From contig NZ_JAAMTH010000001.1 of the NCBI RefSeq assembly GCF_018283455.1, forward strand, positions 619,501 through 683,500: a stretch of 64,000 nt of DNA. The letters are read 5' to 3'. Made by a program: the position numbers and the translations under genes. Positions 42,791 to 51,629 of this stretch are shown one piece after another (within the stretch, counting starts at the first letter, position 1; every line of letters starts with the position of its first letter). The notes beneath the pieces were generated by a model that was not told the origin of the DNA, made no database searches, and was given only the letters and a program-made list of their open reading frames with translations. Origin of the DNA: Planococcus sp. MSAK28401. Its GTDB lineage: Bacteria; Bacillota; Bacilli; Bacillales_A; Planococcaceae.

Positions 42791-45550
42791 ATGGTCTACG
42801 AGTCCCGGACACAGTCCGAAGCACAATTGGAAAACGAAATGATCGCCCAGCTGGCAGGGCTGGGTTATGAAAAAGTGAAGATACCGGATATCAAAAAGCT
42901 ACAAGCGAATTTTCGTGACCAGGTCAATCGACTAAACGAGAAGAACTTGGAGGGCACACCGCTGTCCGATAAGGAGTTCGAGCGATTGCTGTTGGTGATC
43001 GAAGGAAAGAGTGTCTATGAATCGGCGAAGCTGCTGCGCATCAAGCAGACGATCAGCCGCGATGACAATAGTACGCTTTATTTGCGCTTGTTCGATACGC
43101 AGAATTTCGAGAACAACCACCTGCAAGTGACGAACCAAACGACTGTGATCGGGCGCTATACGAACCGCTATGATGTGACGCTGCTCATCAACGGTTTGCC
43201 CCTTGTGCAGATCGAGCTGAAACGGCGCGGGCTTCATTATAATGAGAGCTTTAACCAGATCATGCGCTATCGGAAGGATTCCTACGGGGGCTTGTATAAC
43301 TTCCTGCAGCTGTTCGTCGTCTCGAACGGTGTCGACTCCAAGTATTTTGCTAACTCTGACCGGGAGCCGCTGAAGAGCCATATGTTTTTCTGGTCCGATG
43401 AAGAAAACAAACGCATCACGAAGCTTGATGAGTTCACCGATTCATTCCTCGAGCCGGAGCGGCTACAGAATATCCTCAGCCGCTATATGATTATCAACGA
43501 TACTGACAAGCATTTGATGGTCATGCGCCCGTACCAGATCTATGCAGTCGAGCGCATCTTGAAGCAGGCTGTCGAACAAGAGAAGAACGGCTACGTCTGG
43601 CATACGACTGGGAGCGGCAAGACCTTGACTTCGTTCAAGGCGAGTGAACTGCTCGCGCAGGAAGAAGATATCAAGAAAGTCATTTTCCTCGTTGATCGGA
43701 AAGACTTGGACGCCCAGACGATGGAAGAGTTCAATAGATTCGAGAAAGATTCCGTGGATCGGACGACGAAAACCGGCGTCCTTGTCAAGCAGTTAAACGA
43801 CCCATCGCAAAAGCGCATCATCACGACGATCCAGAAGATGGCAAATGCGGTAAAGACGGAACGTTACCAAGATATTTTAAAGAAGTATGAAAACGAGAAA
43901 ATCATTTTTGTCATCGACGAATGCCACCGTTCCCAGTTCGGGGAAATGAACTTGCTTATCCAGCGCCATTTCAAGCGCGCTCAGTATATCGGCTTTACCG
44001 GAACGCCGCGTTTTGTCGACAATAGAAGCCAAGACGGCCGGACGACTACCGATCTGTTCGATAAATGCCTACATACTTACTTGATCAAAGACGCTATCAA
44101 AGATGGCAATGTGCTCGGTTTTTCGGTTGAATACATCCGGACAATCAGAGAAAGAGAAGGCGTCGATGATGTCACGAAAGTTCCAGGCATCGACCAGAAC
44201 GAACTATGGATGGCAGACGCCCGCATGCGCCTCATCGCAGAGCACATCAACGACATCCATTACAAGAAAACCCATAATCGGACCTATACCGGCATGTTCA
44301 CCGTCGAAAGCATCAAAGCAGCGGTGAAGTACTACGATTTGTTCAAAGCCATCGACAGCAAGCTGAAAGTCGCAACGATCTTCACGTATACCCCGAATGA
44401 AGAAAGTGATGAAAACGAAGAGCATTCCCGCCATTCGCTGGAGCGGATCATGGCTGACTTCAACCAATTATTCGGCACTAACCACTCGACGGATAATTTC
44501 GCTTCGTACTTCTCCGATGTATCGAAGAAAGTGAAGGCGGCGCAAATCGACCTCGTGATTGTCGTCGATATGTTCTTGACGGGGTTCGATGCGAAAAAGC
44601 TCAACACTTTATACGTCGACCGGCCGCTGCAGCACCATAGTCTCATTCAAGCCTATTCCCGCACGAATCGTGTGGAAGGTCCGAAGAAGACTTACGGCAA
44701 TATCGTCTGTTATCGCAACCTGAAAGACGAAACCGATACGGCGATCCGCTTGTTCTCACAAACTAGTGATACGACAACCGTTCTCATGAAGAAATATGAT
44801 GAGTATCTAGCAGACTTCCGTGGTCAGCTCGACACGCTGCTCGATGTTGCGGTAGATCCACAAGCGGTCGATGAACTAGAAGGTGAGTCAAAGCAGAAGG
44901 AATTCGTTGTCGCGTTCCGTGATTTAACGCGAATTTTGACAAAGCTAAAAACCTTCGTCGAATACGAATTCACATTTAAAGACATGGGCATCACGCCGCA
45001 AATGTATACCGACTTCCGCAGCAAATACCTTGCGCTCTACGAAAAAGAGAAAAACGAAAAAGATAAAGTATCGGTCATCAACGACGTCGATTTCGAAATC
45101 GAATTGATGCAGACCGACCGCATCAATGTGGACTATATCCTGGCGCTCCTTAGACAAACCGATTTCACGAACGCCAAAGAACGCGATTCTGCGGTAAGGC
45201 GTGCCATCAAGGAAGTCAACGAAGCATCGAGCGACGAGATGCGCTTGAAGCGCGATCTGCTTCTTGAATTCTTGCAAGGCGTCGCACCGACACTAACGAA
45301 CGACGATTCGGTCGACAAGAAATTCCACGACTTCGAACAAGAGCGGCGCAAGCAAGAAATCCGTGCCATGTCTGAAAAAGTTCAAGTCGCGGAAGGCACA
45401 CTCGATTATTTCGTGAGAGAATATGAATATACAGGTGTCACGCCGGACCAGGAAATCAGCGACGCCGTAAAAGCGCCGTTCAAGGAGAAGCGCAAACGCG
45501 TCCAGCAATTGAAAGACTTTATCCTGTCGAATACAAAACTTTATTCATAA
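42791..45550 (+). CDS. hsdR: type I restriction enzyme, subunit R (SauI-like)
   Basis: Restriction/translocase subunit of about 919 residues. The N-terminal nuclease core has YDVTLLINGLPLVQIELKRR (E-x-K near residue 140). The SF2 motor has HTTGSGKTLTSF near 270, VIDECHRSQFGEM near 373 and YIGFTGTPRF near 400, and AYSRTNRVEG later. Sequence and length resemble HsdR of Staphylococcus SauI-type enzymes. It translocates and cleaves DNA lacking the modification made by HsdM-HsdS. ATG 42791 follows AGGGGGA; the TTG at 42776 is rejected. It precedes hsdM by 72 bases containing a hairpin, so it may also have a separate mRNA end. Confidence 0.96.
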   Translation: MVYESRTQSEAQLENEMIAQLAGLGYEKVKIPDIKKLQANFRDQVNRLNEKNLEGTPLSDKEFERLLLVIEGKSVYESAKLLRIKQTISRDDNSTLYLRLFDTQNFENNHLQVTNQTTVIGRYTNRYDVTLLINGLPLVQIELKRRGLHYNESFNQIMRYRKDSYGGLYNFLQLFVVSNGVDSKYFANSDREPLKSHMFFWSDEENKRITKLDEFTDSFLEPERLQNILSRYMIINDTDKHLMVMRPYQIYAVERILKQAVEQEKNGYVWHTTGSGKTLTSFKASELLAQEEDIKKVIFLVDRKDLDAQTMEEFNRFEKDSVDRTTKTGVLVKQLNDPSQKRIITTIQKMANAVKTERYQDILKKYENEKIIFVIDECHRSQFGEMNLLIQRHFKRAQYIGFTGTPRFVDNRSQDGRTTTDLFDKCLHTYLIKDAIKDGNVLGFSVEYIRTIREREGVDDVTKVPGIDQNELWMADARMRLIAEHINDIHYKKTHNRTYTGMFTVESIKAAVKYYDLFKAIDSKLKVATIFTYTPNEESDENEEHSRHSLERIMADFNQLFGTNHSTDNFASYFSDVSKKVKAAQIDLVIVVDMFLTGFDAKKLNTLYVDRPLQHHSLIQAYSRTNRVEGPKKTYGNIVCYRNLKDETDTAIRLFSQTSDTTTVLMKKYDEYLADFRGQLDTLLDVAVDPQAVDELEGESKQKEFVVAFRDLTRILTKLKTFVEYEFTFKDMGITPQMYTDFRSKYLALYEKEKNEKDKVSVINDVDFEIELMQTDRINVDYILALLRQTDFTNAKERDSAVRRAIKEVNEASSDEMRLKRDLLLEFLQGVAPTLTNDDSVDKKFHDFEQERRKQEIRAMSEKVQVAEGTLDYFVREYEYTGVTPDQEISDAVKAPFKEKRKRVQQLKDFILSNTKLYS

Positions 45551-45557
45551 ACGAGGA

Positions 45558-45586
45558 AACAGCCGCATCCATTAGATGCGGCTGTT
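45558..45586 (+). terminator. intra-operon hairpin between hsdR and hsdM
   Basis: Perfect stem AACAGCCGCATC / GATGCGGCTGTT with a 5-base loop but no T-tract (followed by CCGT). It could be an mRNA-processing or partial attenuation site, or stabilise the hsdR 3' end, rather than a full terminator. Confidence 0.5.
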
Positions 45587-45622
45587 CCGTAAGTTAAAGT
45601 AAAACACCAAAGGAGAATCACC

Positions 45623-47206
45623 ATGACAACATCCAAAAAACAGCGCCAGCAACAGGCAGAACTGCATAAAAAACTATGGACAATGGCCAACGATTTGCGC
45701 GGTCAAATGGAAGCATATGACTTCAAAAACTATATTCTCGGGCTGATTTTCTACCGTTATCTATCAGAGAAGACCGAAACTCGCATTGCGAAATTATTGG
45801 AAGAAGACAATATCTCTTACGAAGACGCGTGGCAAGACGAAGAATATCGCGAAGGCTTAGTGGAAATGCTTTTGGAGCAAATCGGTTTCGTAATCGAACC
45901 ACAGTATTTATTCTCGCACATGATCCGCGAAATCCCGAAAGGCGACAAAGGGAAATTCGACGTCGAGCTGCTCCACAAAGCAATCAAAGCGGTCGAAGAA
46001 TCAACGCTCGGCACAGAGAGCCAGCAAGACTTCGAGCATTTATTTGACGATATGGATTTGACTTCGACAAAACTCGGACGCGACGTGAAATCCCGTTCAC
46101 AGCTGATCGCGAAAATCATGCTAAGCATCAGTGATATCCCTTTTCTGCATGACGATGTTGATATCGATGTTCTCGGTGATGCGTATGAATACTTGATCTC
46201 CCAGTTCGCGGCGAACGCTGGGAAAAAAGCGGGCGAGTTCTATACACCGCAACAAGTCTCGAAAATCCTCTCGAAAATTGTTACGCATGACAAGACCGAC
46301 ATGAAGAGCGTCTATGACCCGACTTGTGGTTCCGGCTCGCTCATGCTGCGGGTTGCGAAAGAAGCAAAAGTACGGAAATTCTACGGTCAGGAACTTACGA
46401 CCACAACATTTAACTTGGCGCGCATGAACATGCTTCTGCACGATTTGCGCTATACGGATTTTGATATCCGCAACGACAATACACTCGAGAATCCGCATCA
46501 TATCGATATGCGCTTTGACGCTGTCGTGGCGAATCCGCCATACTCCGCAAATTGGAGTGCTGATGCAAAATATTTGGATGACGACCGCTTCCGTGACTAC
46601 GGAAAGCTCGCGCCAAAATCAAAAGCCGACTTTGCGTTCGTCCAGCACATGATCCATCAACTTGAAGACGCCGGGACGATGGCAGTCGTCTTGCCGCACG
46701 GCGTCTTGTTCCGCGGCGCAGCGGAAGGCACGATTCGCAAGTACTTAATAGAAGAAAAGAACTACCTCGATGCGGTCATCGGCTTGCCTGCAAATGTTTT
46801 CTACGGCACATCGATCCCGACGACAATCCTCGTCTTCAAAAAGAATCGCCGGACAGACGATAATGTCCTGTTCATCGACGCCTCGAACGAATTCGAGAAG
46901 GGCAAAAATCAAAACAACTTGACCGACGAAAACGTCGAGAAAATCATCACAACGTACATCTCGCGCGAAACAATCGATAGATATTCGTACGCTGCGGGCT
47001 TAGAAGAAATCAAAGAAAATGATTATAACTTGAACATCCCCCGCTACGTCGACACCTTTGTGGAAGAAGAGCCGGTCGACTTGGATGCCGTCCAAGCGCG
47101 CCTAACAGAAATCGAACAAGAAATCGCCGAGATCGACAAAGAGTTAGAAGAGTATTTTAAGGAATTGGGGGTCATGGGCAATGAACGTACCTCAGTTAAG
47201 ATTTAA
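45623..47206 (+). CDS. hsdM: type I DNA methyltransferase, subunit M
   Basis: N6-adenine methyltransferase subunit of 527 residues. The N-terminal HsdM_N domain (about 8-150) includes DFKNYILGLIFYRYLSEK. The SAM-binding motif I is DPTCGSGSLML near residue 232, motif IV is NPPYS near 303, and VVLPHGVLFRG follows. With HsdS it makes the modification methylase, and with HsdR the full restriction complex. AAAGGAGAATCACC precedes the ATG. It overlaps hsdS by 26 bases, giving coupled synthesis. Confidence 0.97.
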   Translation: MTTSKKQRQQQAELHKKLWTMANDLRGQMEAYDFKNYILGLIFYRYLSEKTETRIAKLLEEDNISYEDAWQDEEYREGLVEMLLEQIGFVIEPQYLFSHMIREIPKGDKGKFDVELLHKAIKAVEESTLGTESQQDFEHLFDDMDLTSTKLGRDVKSRSQLIAKIMLSISDIPFLHDDVDIDVLGDAYEYLISQFAANAGKKAGEFYTPQQVSKILSKIVTHDKTDMKSVYDPTCGSGSLMLRVAKEAKVRKFYGQELTTTTFNLARMNMLLHDLRYTDFDIRNDNTLENPHHIDMRFDAVVANPPYSANWSADAKYLDDDRFRDYGKLAPKSKADFAFVQHMIHQLEDAGTMAVVLPHGVLFRGAAEGTIRKYLIEEKNYLDAVIGLPANVFYGTSIPTTILVFKKNRRTDDNVLFIDASNEFEKGKNQNNLTDENVEKIITTYISRETIDRYSYAAGLEEIKENDYNLNIPRYVDTFVEEEPVDLDAVQARLTEIEQEIAEIDKELEEYFKELGVMGNERTSVKI

Positions 47207-48326
47207 AGGGTTTGAAGGGGAATGGAGAAGAGTTTCCGTTGGCGAATTAGGTGAATTTATGAAAGGATCGGCTATTTCCAAAGCCGATTTAAGTGAAGTT
47301 GGAGAACCGTGCATTCTGTATGGAGAATTATATACAAAATATGGTGAAGTGATTCAAAATGTGTTTAGTAAGACTAACATTAAACTAAGCAAAAAAATAT
47401 ATGGTCATAAAAATGATGTCTTAATCCCTTCCTCTGGTGAAACTGCAATTGATATTGCATGTGCGAGTGCCTTGGAAGTAGAGAAGATTCTATTAGGAGG
47501 AGATTTAAATTTATTCAGGCCAAATAGTGAAGTGAAAGGTCCATTTATTAGTTATCAGATTAACGGAGTAAGAAAATTTGAGTTGTCTAAATTAGCCCAA
47601 GGGGCTTCTGTAGTCCATCTTTATAGTAATAGCTTAAAAAAATTCCGTCTGACTCTTCCAGTATTAAAGGAGCAAGAAAAAATCTCATCATTTCTTATAC
47701 TTCTTGATAAAAGAATTGAAAAGCAAAAAGAGAAAATTGAAAAGCTTGAGCAGTTTAAAAAAGGGATGATGCAGAAGATTTTCTCGCAGGAATTAAGGTT
47801 TAAGGATGAGAATGGCGGGGAGTTTCCGAAGTGGGAAGAGAAGAAAATTGGACAAGTCCTAAAGATAAAACATGGAAGAGATCAAAAGAAGATTGAAACA
47901 CTTGATGGGAAATTTCCTGTATTAGCCACTGGTGGAATAATTGGAAGAACTGATACTTTTATTTATGATAAGGAATCTGTGTTAATAGGTAGAAAAGGAA
48001 CGATCGATAGACCTGTATATATGGATACACCCTTTTGGACGGTCGATACTTTATTCTATTCAGAGATTAAGGAAAATAGCCATCCCAAATTCGTATTTTA
48101 TGTTTTTCAAAATATAAACTGGAAATTGTATAACGAAGCTTCTGGAGTCCCGAGTTTAAGCGCAAAAACAATTGAAGCGATTAAAATATTGACTCCTAGT
48201 TATAAGCAGCAGAAAGTAATAGCTGATTATCTTTCTATTTTAGATAGGAAGATTGAGAAAGAAAAAGAGAGGTTGATGATTTTGGAAGAGCAGAAGAAAG
48301 GCTTTATGCAAGGGGTATTTGTATGA
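47181..48326 (+). CDS. hsdS: type I restriction-modification specificity subunit S
   Basis: Specificity subunit of 381 residues with the standard two target-recognition domains (about 10-160 and 215-340) separated by conserved helices KRIEKQKEKIEKLEQFKKGMMQKIF (about 175-200) and a matching distal helix ending LEEQKKGFMQGVFV. Each domain reads one half of a bipartite target; the sequence recognised cannot be deduced. It is clearly more AT-rich than hsdR and hsdM, as expected where specificity genes are exchanged by recombination. Confidence 0.95.
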   Translation: MNVPQLRFKGFEGEWRRVSVGELGEFMKGSAISKADLSEVGEPCILYGELYTKYGEVIQNVFSKTNIKLSKKIYGHKNDVLIPSSGETAIDIACASALEVEKILLGGDLNLFRPNSEVKGPFISYQINGVRKFELSKLAQGASVVHLYSNSLKKFRLTLPVLKEQEKISSFLILLDKRIEKQKEKIEKLEQFKKGMMQKIFSQELRFKDENGGEFPKWEEKKIGQVLKIKHGRDQKKIETLDGKFPVLATGGIIGRTDTFIYDKESVLIGRKGTIDRPVYMDTPFWTVDTLFYSEIKENSHPKFVFYVFQNINWKLYNEASGVPSLSAKTIEAIKILTPSYKQQKVIADYLSILDRKIEKEKERLMILEEQKKGFMQGVFV

Positions 48327-48374
48327 AATTGGAAAACCAACTTGTATTGATTTAGAGCAATTAGGGGGGATCAA

Positions 48375-49835
48375 ATGAATCGATCAACAGAATATTTAGA
48401 AAGTCTTTTAAATGAACTGAGAGCATTACCGAAGGAAACAGGGTGGGTAGAATTTAAGGGCAATAACCAAGATCCTCAAACAATCGGTCAGTATATTTCT
48501 GCCCTTAGTAATACTGCCGCGTACATTGGGAAATCACATGCCTACTTGGTCTGGGGAATTGAAGATGAGACACACGAGATTATAGGGACTACTTTTAAAC
48601 CTAGTCAAACTAAGAAAGGAAATGAAGAGTTAGAAAGTTGGTTATTAAGGCTGCTGTCTCCCCGGATAAATTTTATTTTTTTCGAATTGAAAACAGAAAA
48701 AGGTGAAGTAGTCATACTGGAAATTGAAAGAGCCATGCATTCGCCTGTCCGATTTGAGAATAGAGAATTTATACGTATTGGTTCTTATAAAAAACCACTC
48801 TCTGAACATTCACAAATTGAAAGAGAGTTATGGCGGATTTTCGATAAGACACCATTTGAAAACATGATTGCAAAAGCTAATGTTGACGAGGAAACAGTCT
48901 TGAAATTATTGGACTACACTTCTTACTTTTCTTTACAAGGAATGCCTGTTCCTAAAAACAATAAATTAGTTTTTGAACGTTTAATGGCAGACGAAATGAT
49001 TGAAAAAAACGAGGTAGGTCTATGGAATATTACTAATTTAGGAGCAATTCTATTCGCTACCACTCTTTCTGCATTTCCAAATTTAAAACGTAAATCTGTA
49101 AGAGTGATAGTGTACTCAGGAAAAGGTAAATTAGAGACTTTGAGAGAGCAAGAAGGTGCCAAAGGCTATGCCAGTGGTTTTGAAGGTCTAATTCAGTTTA
49201 TTGATAATTTATTGCCTAGAAATGAAGTCATTAAGAAAGCTTTGAGGCAAGAAGTTTTGATTTATCCGGAATTATCAGTGCGTGAATTAGTTGCAAATGC
49301 TATTGTTCATCAAGACTTTTCTCTAACTGGGACAGGTCCAATGATAGAAATATTTGAGAATCGTATGGAAATTACTAATCCGGGAGTGCCATTGGTAAAT
49401 GTGGATCGTTTTTTAGACAGTCCCCCACGCTCCAGAAATGAAGCTTTGGCTTCATTTTTGAGAAGGGTTGGAGTATGTGAAGAAAGAGGAAGTGGTTTCG
49501 ATAAAGTTGTTGCTCAAACAGAAACATATCAATTACCGCCACCCACTGTAGAAGTTTCTAATAATCATACGAGAGTTACTCTTTATGCACCAAAGTCTTT
49601 TTCGAATATGGAATTGGAAGAAAAAATTCATGCTTGTTATTTGCATGCATGCTTGAAGTATGTAATGAGAGAGCAATTAACTAATGCGACTCTAAGAGCG
49701 AGGTTTGGTTTGAAAGATGCTGAAAAAAGTAAAGTTTCAAGGTTAATCAAGGAAGCAGTAGCAGTAGGGAAAATAAAACCTATGGATCCTGACACAGCTC
49801 CGAGACATATGAAGTATGTACCGTTTTGGGCTTAA
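48375..49835 (+). CDS. AlbA_2 (Schlafen-like)/HATPase_c_4 protein linked to the type I RM system
   Basis: Protein of 486 residues with an N-terminal AlbA_2 domain (about 18-150, starting GWVEFKGN), a central winged-helix region (about 180-230), a HATPase_c_4 domain (about 295-400; N box RELVANAIVHQDFS, later EERGSGFDKV) and a C-terminal winged helix (about 430-480, LRARFGLKDAEKSKVSRLIKEA). Such proteins, formerly called divergent AAA-4 or RecG-related, are often found next to type I RM genes, including rlo genes of Campylobacter, but their biochemical role is unsettled. AGGGGGGATCAA precedes the ATG, 48 bases after hsdS. AT-rich like hsdS, suggesting joint acquisition. Confidence 0.85.
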   Translation: MNRSTEYLESLLNELRALPKETGWVEFKGNNQDPQTIGQYISALSNTAAYIGKSHAYLVWGIEDETHEIIGTTFKPSQTKKGNEELESWLLRLLSPRINFIFFELKTEKGEVVILEIERAMHSPVRFENREFIRIGSYKKPLSEHSQIERELWRIFDKTPFENMIAKANVDEETVLKLLDYTSYFSLQGMPVPKNNKLVFERLMADEMIEKNEVGLWNITNLGAILFATTLSAFPNLKRKSVRVIVYSGKGKLETLREQEGAKGYASGFEGLIQFIDNLLPRNEVIKKALRQEVLIYPELSVRELVANAIVHQDFSLTGTGPMIEIFENRMEITNPGVPLVNVDRFLDSPPRSRNEALASFLRRVGVCEERGSGFDKVVAQTETYQLPPPTVEVSNNHTRVTLYAPKSFSNMELEEKIHACYLHACLKYVMREQLTNATLRARFGLKDAEKSKVSRLIKEAVAVGKIKPMDPDTAPRHMKYVPFWA

Positions 49836-49841
49836 AAAGAA

Positions 49842-49949
49842 TTTAAGTTGCTTGTAAGTTGCATTACAGTTTAAAAAGTATTGAAGACAATAGAAAATTC
49901 ACATTTAAAAGGTCGTTCTTAAGCGGAATTTAAGTTGCGCTTAAGTTGC
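49842..49949. repeat. paired TTAAGTTGC repeats
   Basis: GAATTTAAGTTGC followed by TTGTAAGTTGC (49840-49862), then again GAATTTAAGTTGC followed by TTAAGTTGC (49926-49949). Both pairs start just after the AlbA_2 gene, about 87 bases apart. Confidence 0.7.
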
Positions 49950-50056
49950 AGCACGGTCAAAAGATTGGAATTAATAAATTGTTTCCACATAGTTAATCTT
50001 TCAATTCTTTCATAGTGCTAAATAATATATTTAGGAATCGCGCACCTATTTTTAAA

Positions 50057-50087
50057 AATTCTAAACGATTCCGACAATACATTACAA
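50057..50087 (+). repeat. 31-bp repeat, copy 1
   Basis: AATTCTAAACGATTC, then CGACAATAC, then ATTACAAT. It matches 62866-62896 at 28 of 31 positions in the same orientation (see that entry). Confidence 0.75.
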
Positions 50088-50292
50088 TAAAATCCCTCCC
50101 CTATGTAACAGACAATTTCATTTGTTCACCAAACTTGAATGAAGAATCCGTAAAACTCAGTAATGGAAAAGATTCTTCATGTATTTTCATGTTTTGGCGT
50201 AAACAGTCATAAATGTATACGTAATAGATACAATGAACTAGATAGACTTATGAGATCTCAAGTGAATGCTATAAATGAAAGTAGGTGTATTG

Positions 50293-51198
50293 ATGATTCC
50301 AGGATACCAAGAATTTATGTATCCATTATTGAAACTTCTTGAAGATCGAAATGAACACACTTTGCGTGATGCTTATATTCAGTTGGCTGATGAATTTAAC
50401 TTATCAGAAGAACAGAGAGAAAAATTGCTGCCAAGTGGTAAGCAGAAGATCTTGCATAATCGCATTGGCTGGGCGAGAACCTACCTGAAGAAAGCGGGAT
50501 TATTGAAAATCGTCCGTAGAGGAGTCTTTGTTATTACAGAAGCAGGGCTGGATGTATTAGAGAATCCACGAGTTATAGCTATTGATAATGCCTTTCTCAT
50601 GCAATATGAAGAGTTTCGTGAATTTAAAAACAAAGAAAAAATTATTGCGCCACCTAAAGTGGATCCTGATGATAATTCCATTACACCTTTGGAAAAAATC
50701 GAGCAAAGTTATGCAGTCCTAAAAGATGAGATAAAAGAAGAATTGTTAGAGAAAGTGAAGAGCGGGACCCCACTGTTTTTTGAAAGAATAGTGGTAGAGC
50801 TGTTGGTCGCAATGGGGTATGGTGGTTCGATGAAAGATGCTGGCCAAGCGATCGGCCGCTCAGGCGATGAAGGAATAGACGGCATAATTAAAGAAGATAT
50901 TCTTGGTCTCGATATGATTTATCTCCAAGCAAAACGTTGGGAAAATACTGTCACCCGTCCAGAACTTCAAAAATTTGCTGGAAGTCTAGACGGCCAGCGT
51001 GCTAAAAAAGGTGTATTTATCACCACATCTAACTTCTCCGAGGGTGCTAAAGATTATGTGAATATGATTGATAAAAAGATTATTTTAATTGATGGGGATG
51101 CGTTGACTGATTATATGTTCGCCTACAATATCGGGGTTAGCCAAGAAGAGTCTTTTGTTATTAAAAAAGTAGATGAAGATTTTTTTGAAAGCGAATAA
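50293..51198 (+). CDS. mrr: Mrr-type restriction endonuclease
   Basis: Modification-dependent or related restriction enzyme of about 301 residues. The N-terminal Mrr_N winged helix (about 1-85: MIPGYQEFMYPLLKLL, later RIGWARTYLKKAGLL) and the C-terminal Mrr catalytic domain (about 165-280) with GDEGIDGIIKED, then YLQAKRWEN, giving Asp and Gln-x-Lys residues, are clear. Mrr of E. coli cuts methylated DNA; specificity here is unknown. The ATG at 50293 matches the usual Mrr N-terminus and has TAGGTG before it; ATG 50275 adds six residues. It lies downstream of the type I system with its own upstream region. Confidence 0.93.
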   Translation: MIPGYQEFMYPLLKLLEDRNEHTLRDAYIQLADEFNLSEEQREKLLPSGKQKILHNRIGWARTYLKKAGLLKIVRRGVFVITEAGLDVLENPRVIAIDNAFLMQYEEFREFKNKEKIIAPPKVDPDDNSITPLEKIEQSYAVLKDEIKEELLEKVKSGTPLFFERIVVELLVAMGYGGSMKDAGQAIGRSGDEGIDGIIKEDILGLDMIYLQAKRWENTVTRPELQKFAGSLDGQRAKKGVFITTSNFSEGAKDYVNMIDKKIILIDGDALTDYMFAYNIGVSQEESFVIKKVDEDFFESE

Positions 51199-51232
51199 TT
51201 TTATAGAGCACGTTTAAAGACGGGGGATTTAT

Positions 51233-51472
51233 ATGAAATTAGTAGGTAAGAGCATTGTGATAGCGAGCTTTAGTATGAGTTTATTTCTAACCGGCTGTTC
51301 ATTTGATAAAGAGACGTATGGCCTCACGAATAAAGAATACAAGCTGGTTGATAAATATTATGACGCCGACAAAATGGTCCAAGATTTAGAGAAGCTAGGT
51401 TATAATGATGCCGCTATTTCTGCGGAACTAAATGCAGCGTTAATGCAAGTGAAAAGAGAAACAGGAAATTGA
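51233..51472 (+). CDS. small lipoprotein
   Basis: Predicted lipoprotein of 79 residues with signal KSIVIASFSMSLFLTGC (Cys about residue 22). The short mature region contains tyrosines and helical segments (DADKMVQDLEKLGYNDAAISAELNAAL). ACGGGGGATTT lies before the ATG, 34 bases after mrr, so the two may share a transcript. No family recognised. A terminator follows. Confidence 0.7.
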   Translation: MKLVGKSIVIASFSMSLFLTGCSFDKETYGLTNKEYKLVDKYYDADKMVQDLEKLGYNDAAISAELNAALMQVKRETGN

Positions 51473-51512
51473 ATAGAAGCTAGAGCGTTTTTGGAAAAAA
51501 AGAGTTTAAGTA

Positions 51513-51546
51513 TGAGAACTTACGATGTCGAGTCGTAGGTTCTTTT
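51513..51546 (+). terminator. Rho-independent terminator
   Basis: Stem AGAACTTACGA / TCGTAGGTTCT with loop TGTCGAG and TTTT. Confidence 0.8.
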
Positions 51547-51629
51547 CTGTATATTCTAAAAAACGCTGAAATATTTGAGAAGAATGATAAAATTAAAGGT
51601 AAATATCACCAAAAGTTGAGGAGCTTACT

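Larger units (their letters stand above)
49836..50292. other. AT-rich intergenic region with two kinds of repeat
   Basis: No supported gene; a 65-codon frame at 50015 has no ribosome binding site. It contains pairs of TTAAGTTGC (49843-49949) and a 31-base sequence (50057-50087) repeated at 62866. The mrr promoter presumably lies near 50200-50260. Confidence 0.5.

Noticed and set aside
50015..50212. 65-codon plus-strand frame between the AlbA_2 gene and mrr
   Set aside because: No ribosome binding site, no recognisable feature, and it includes the 31-bp repeat.
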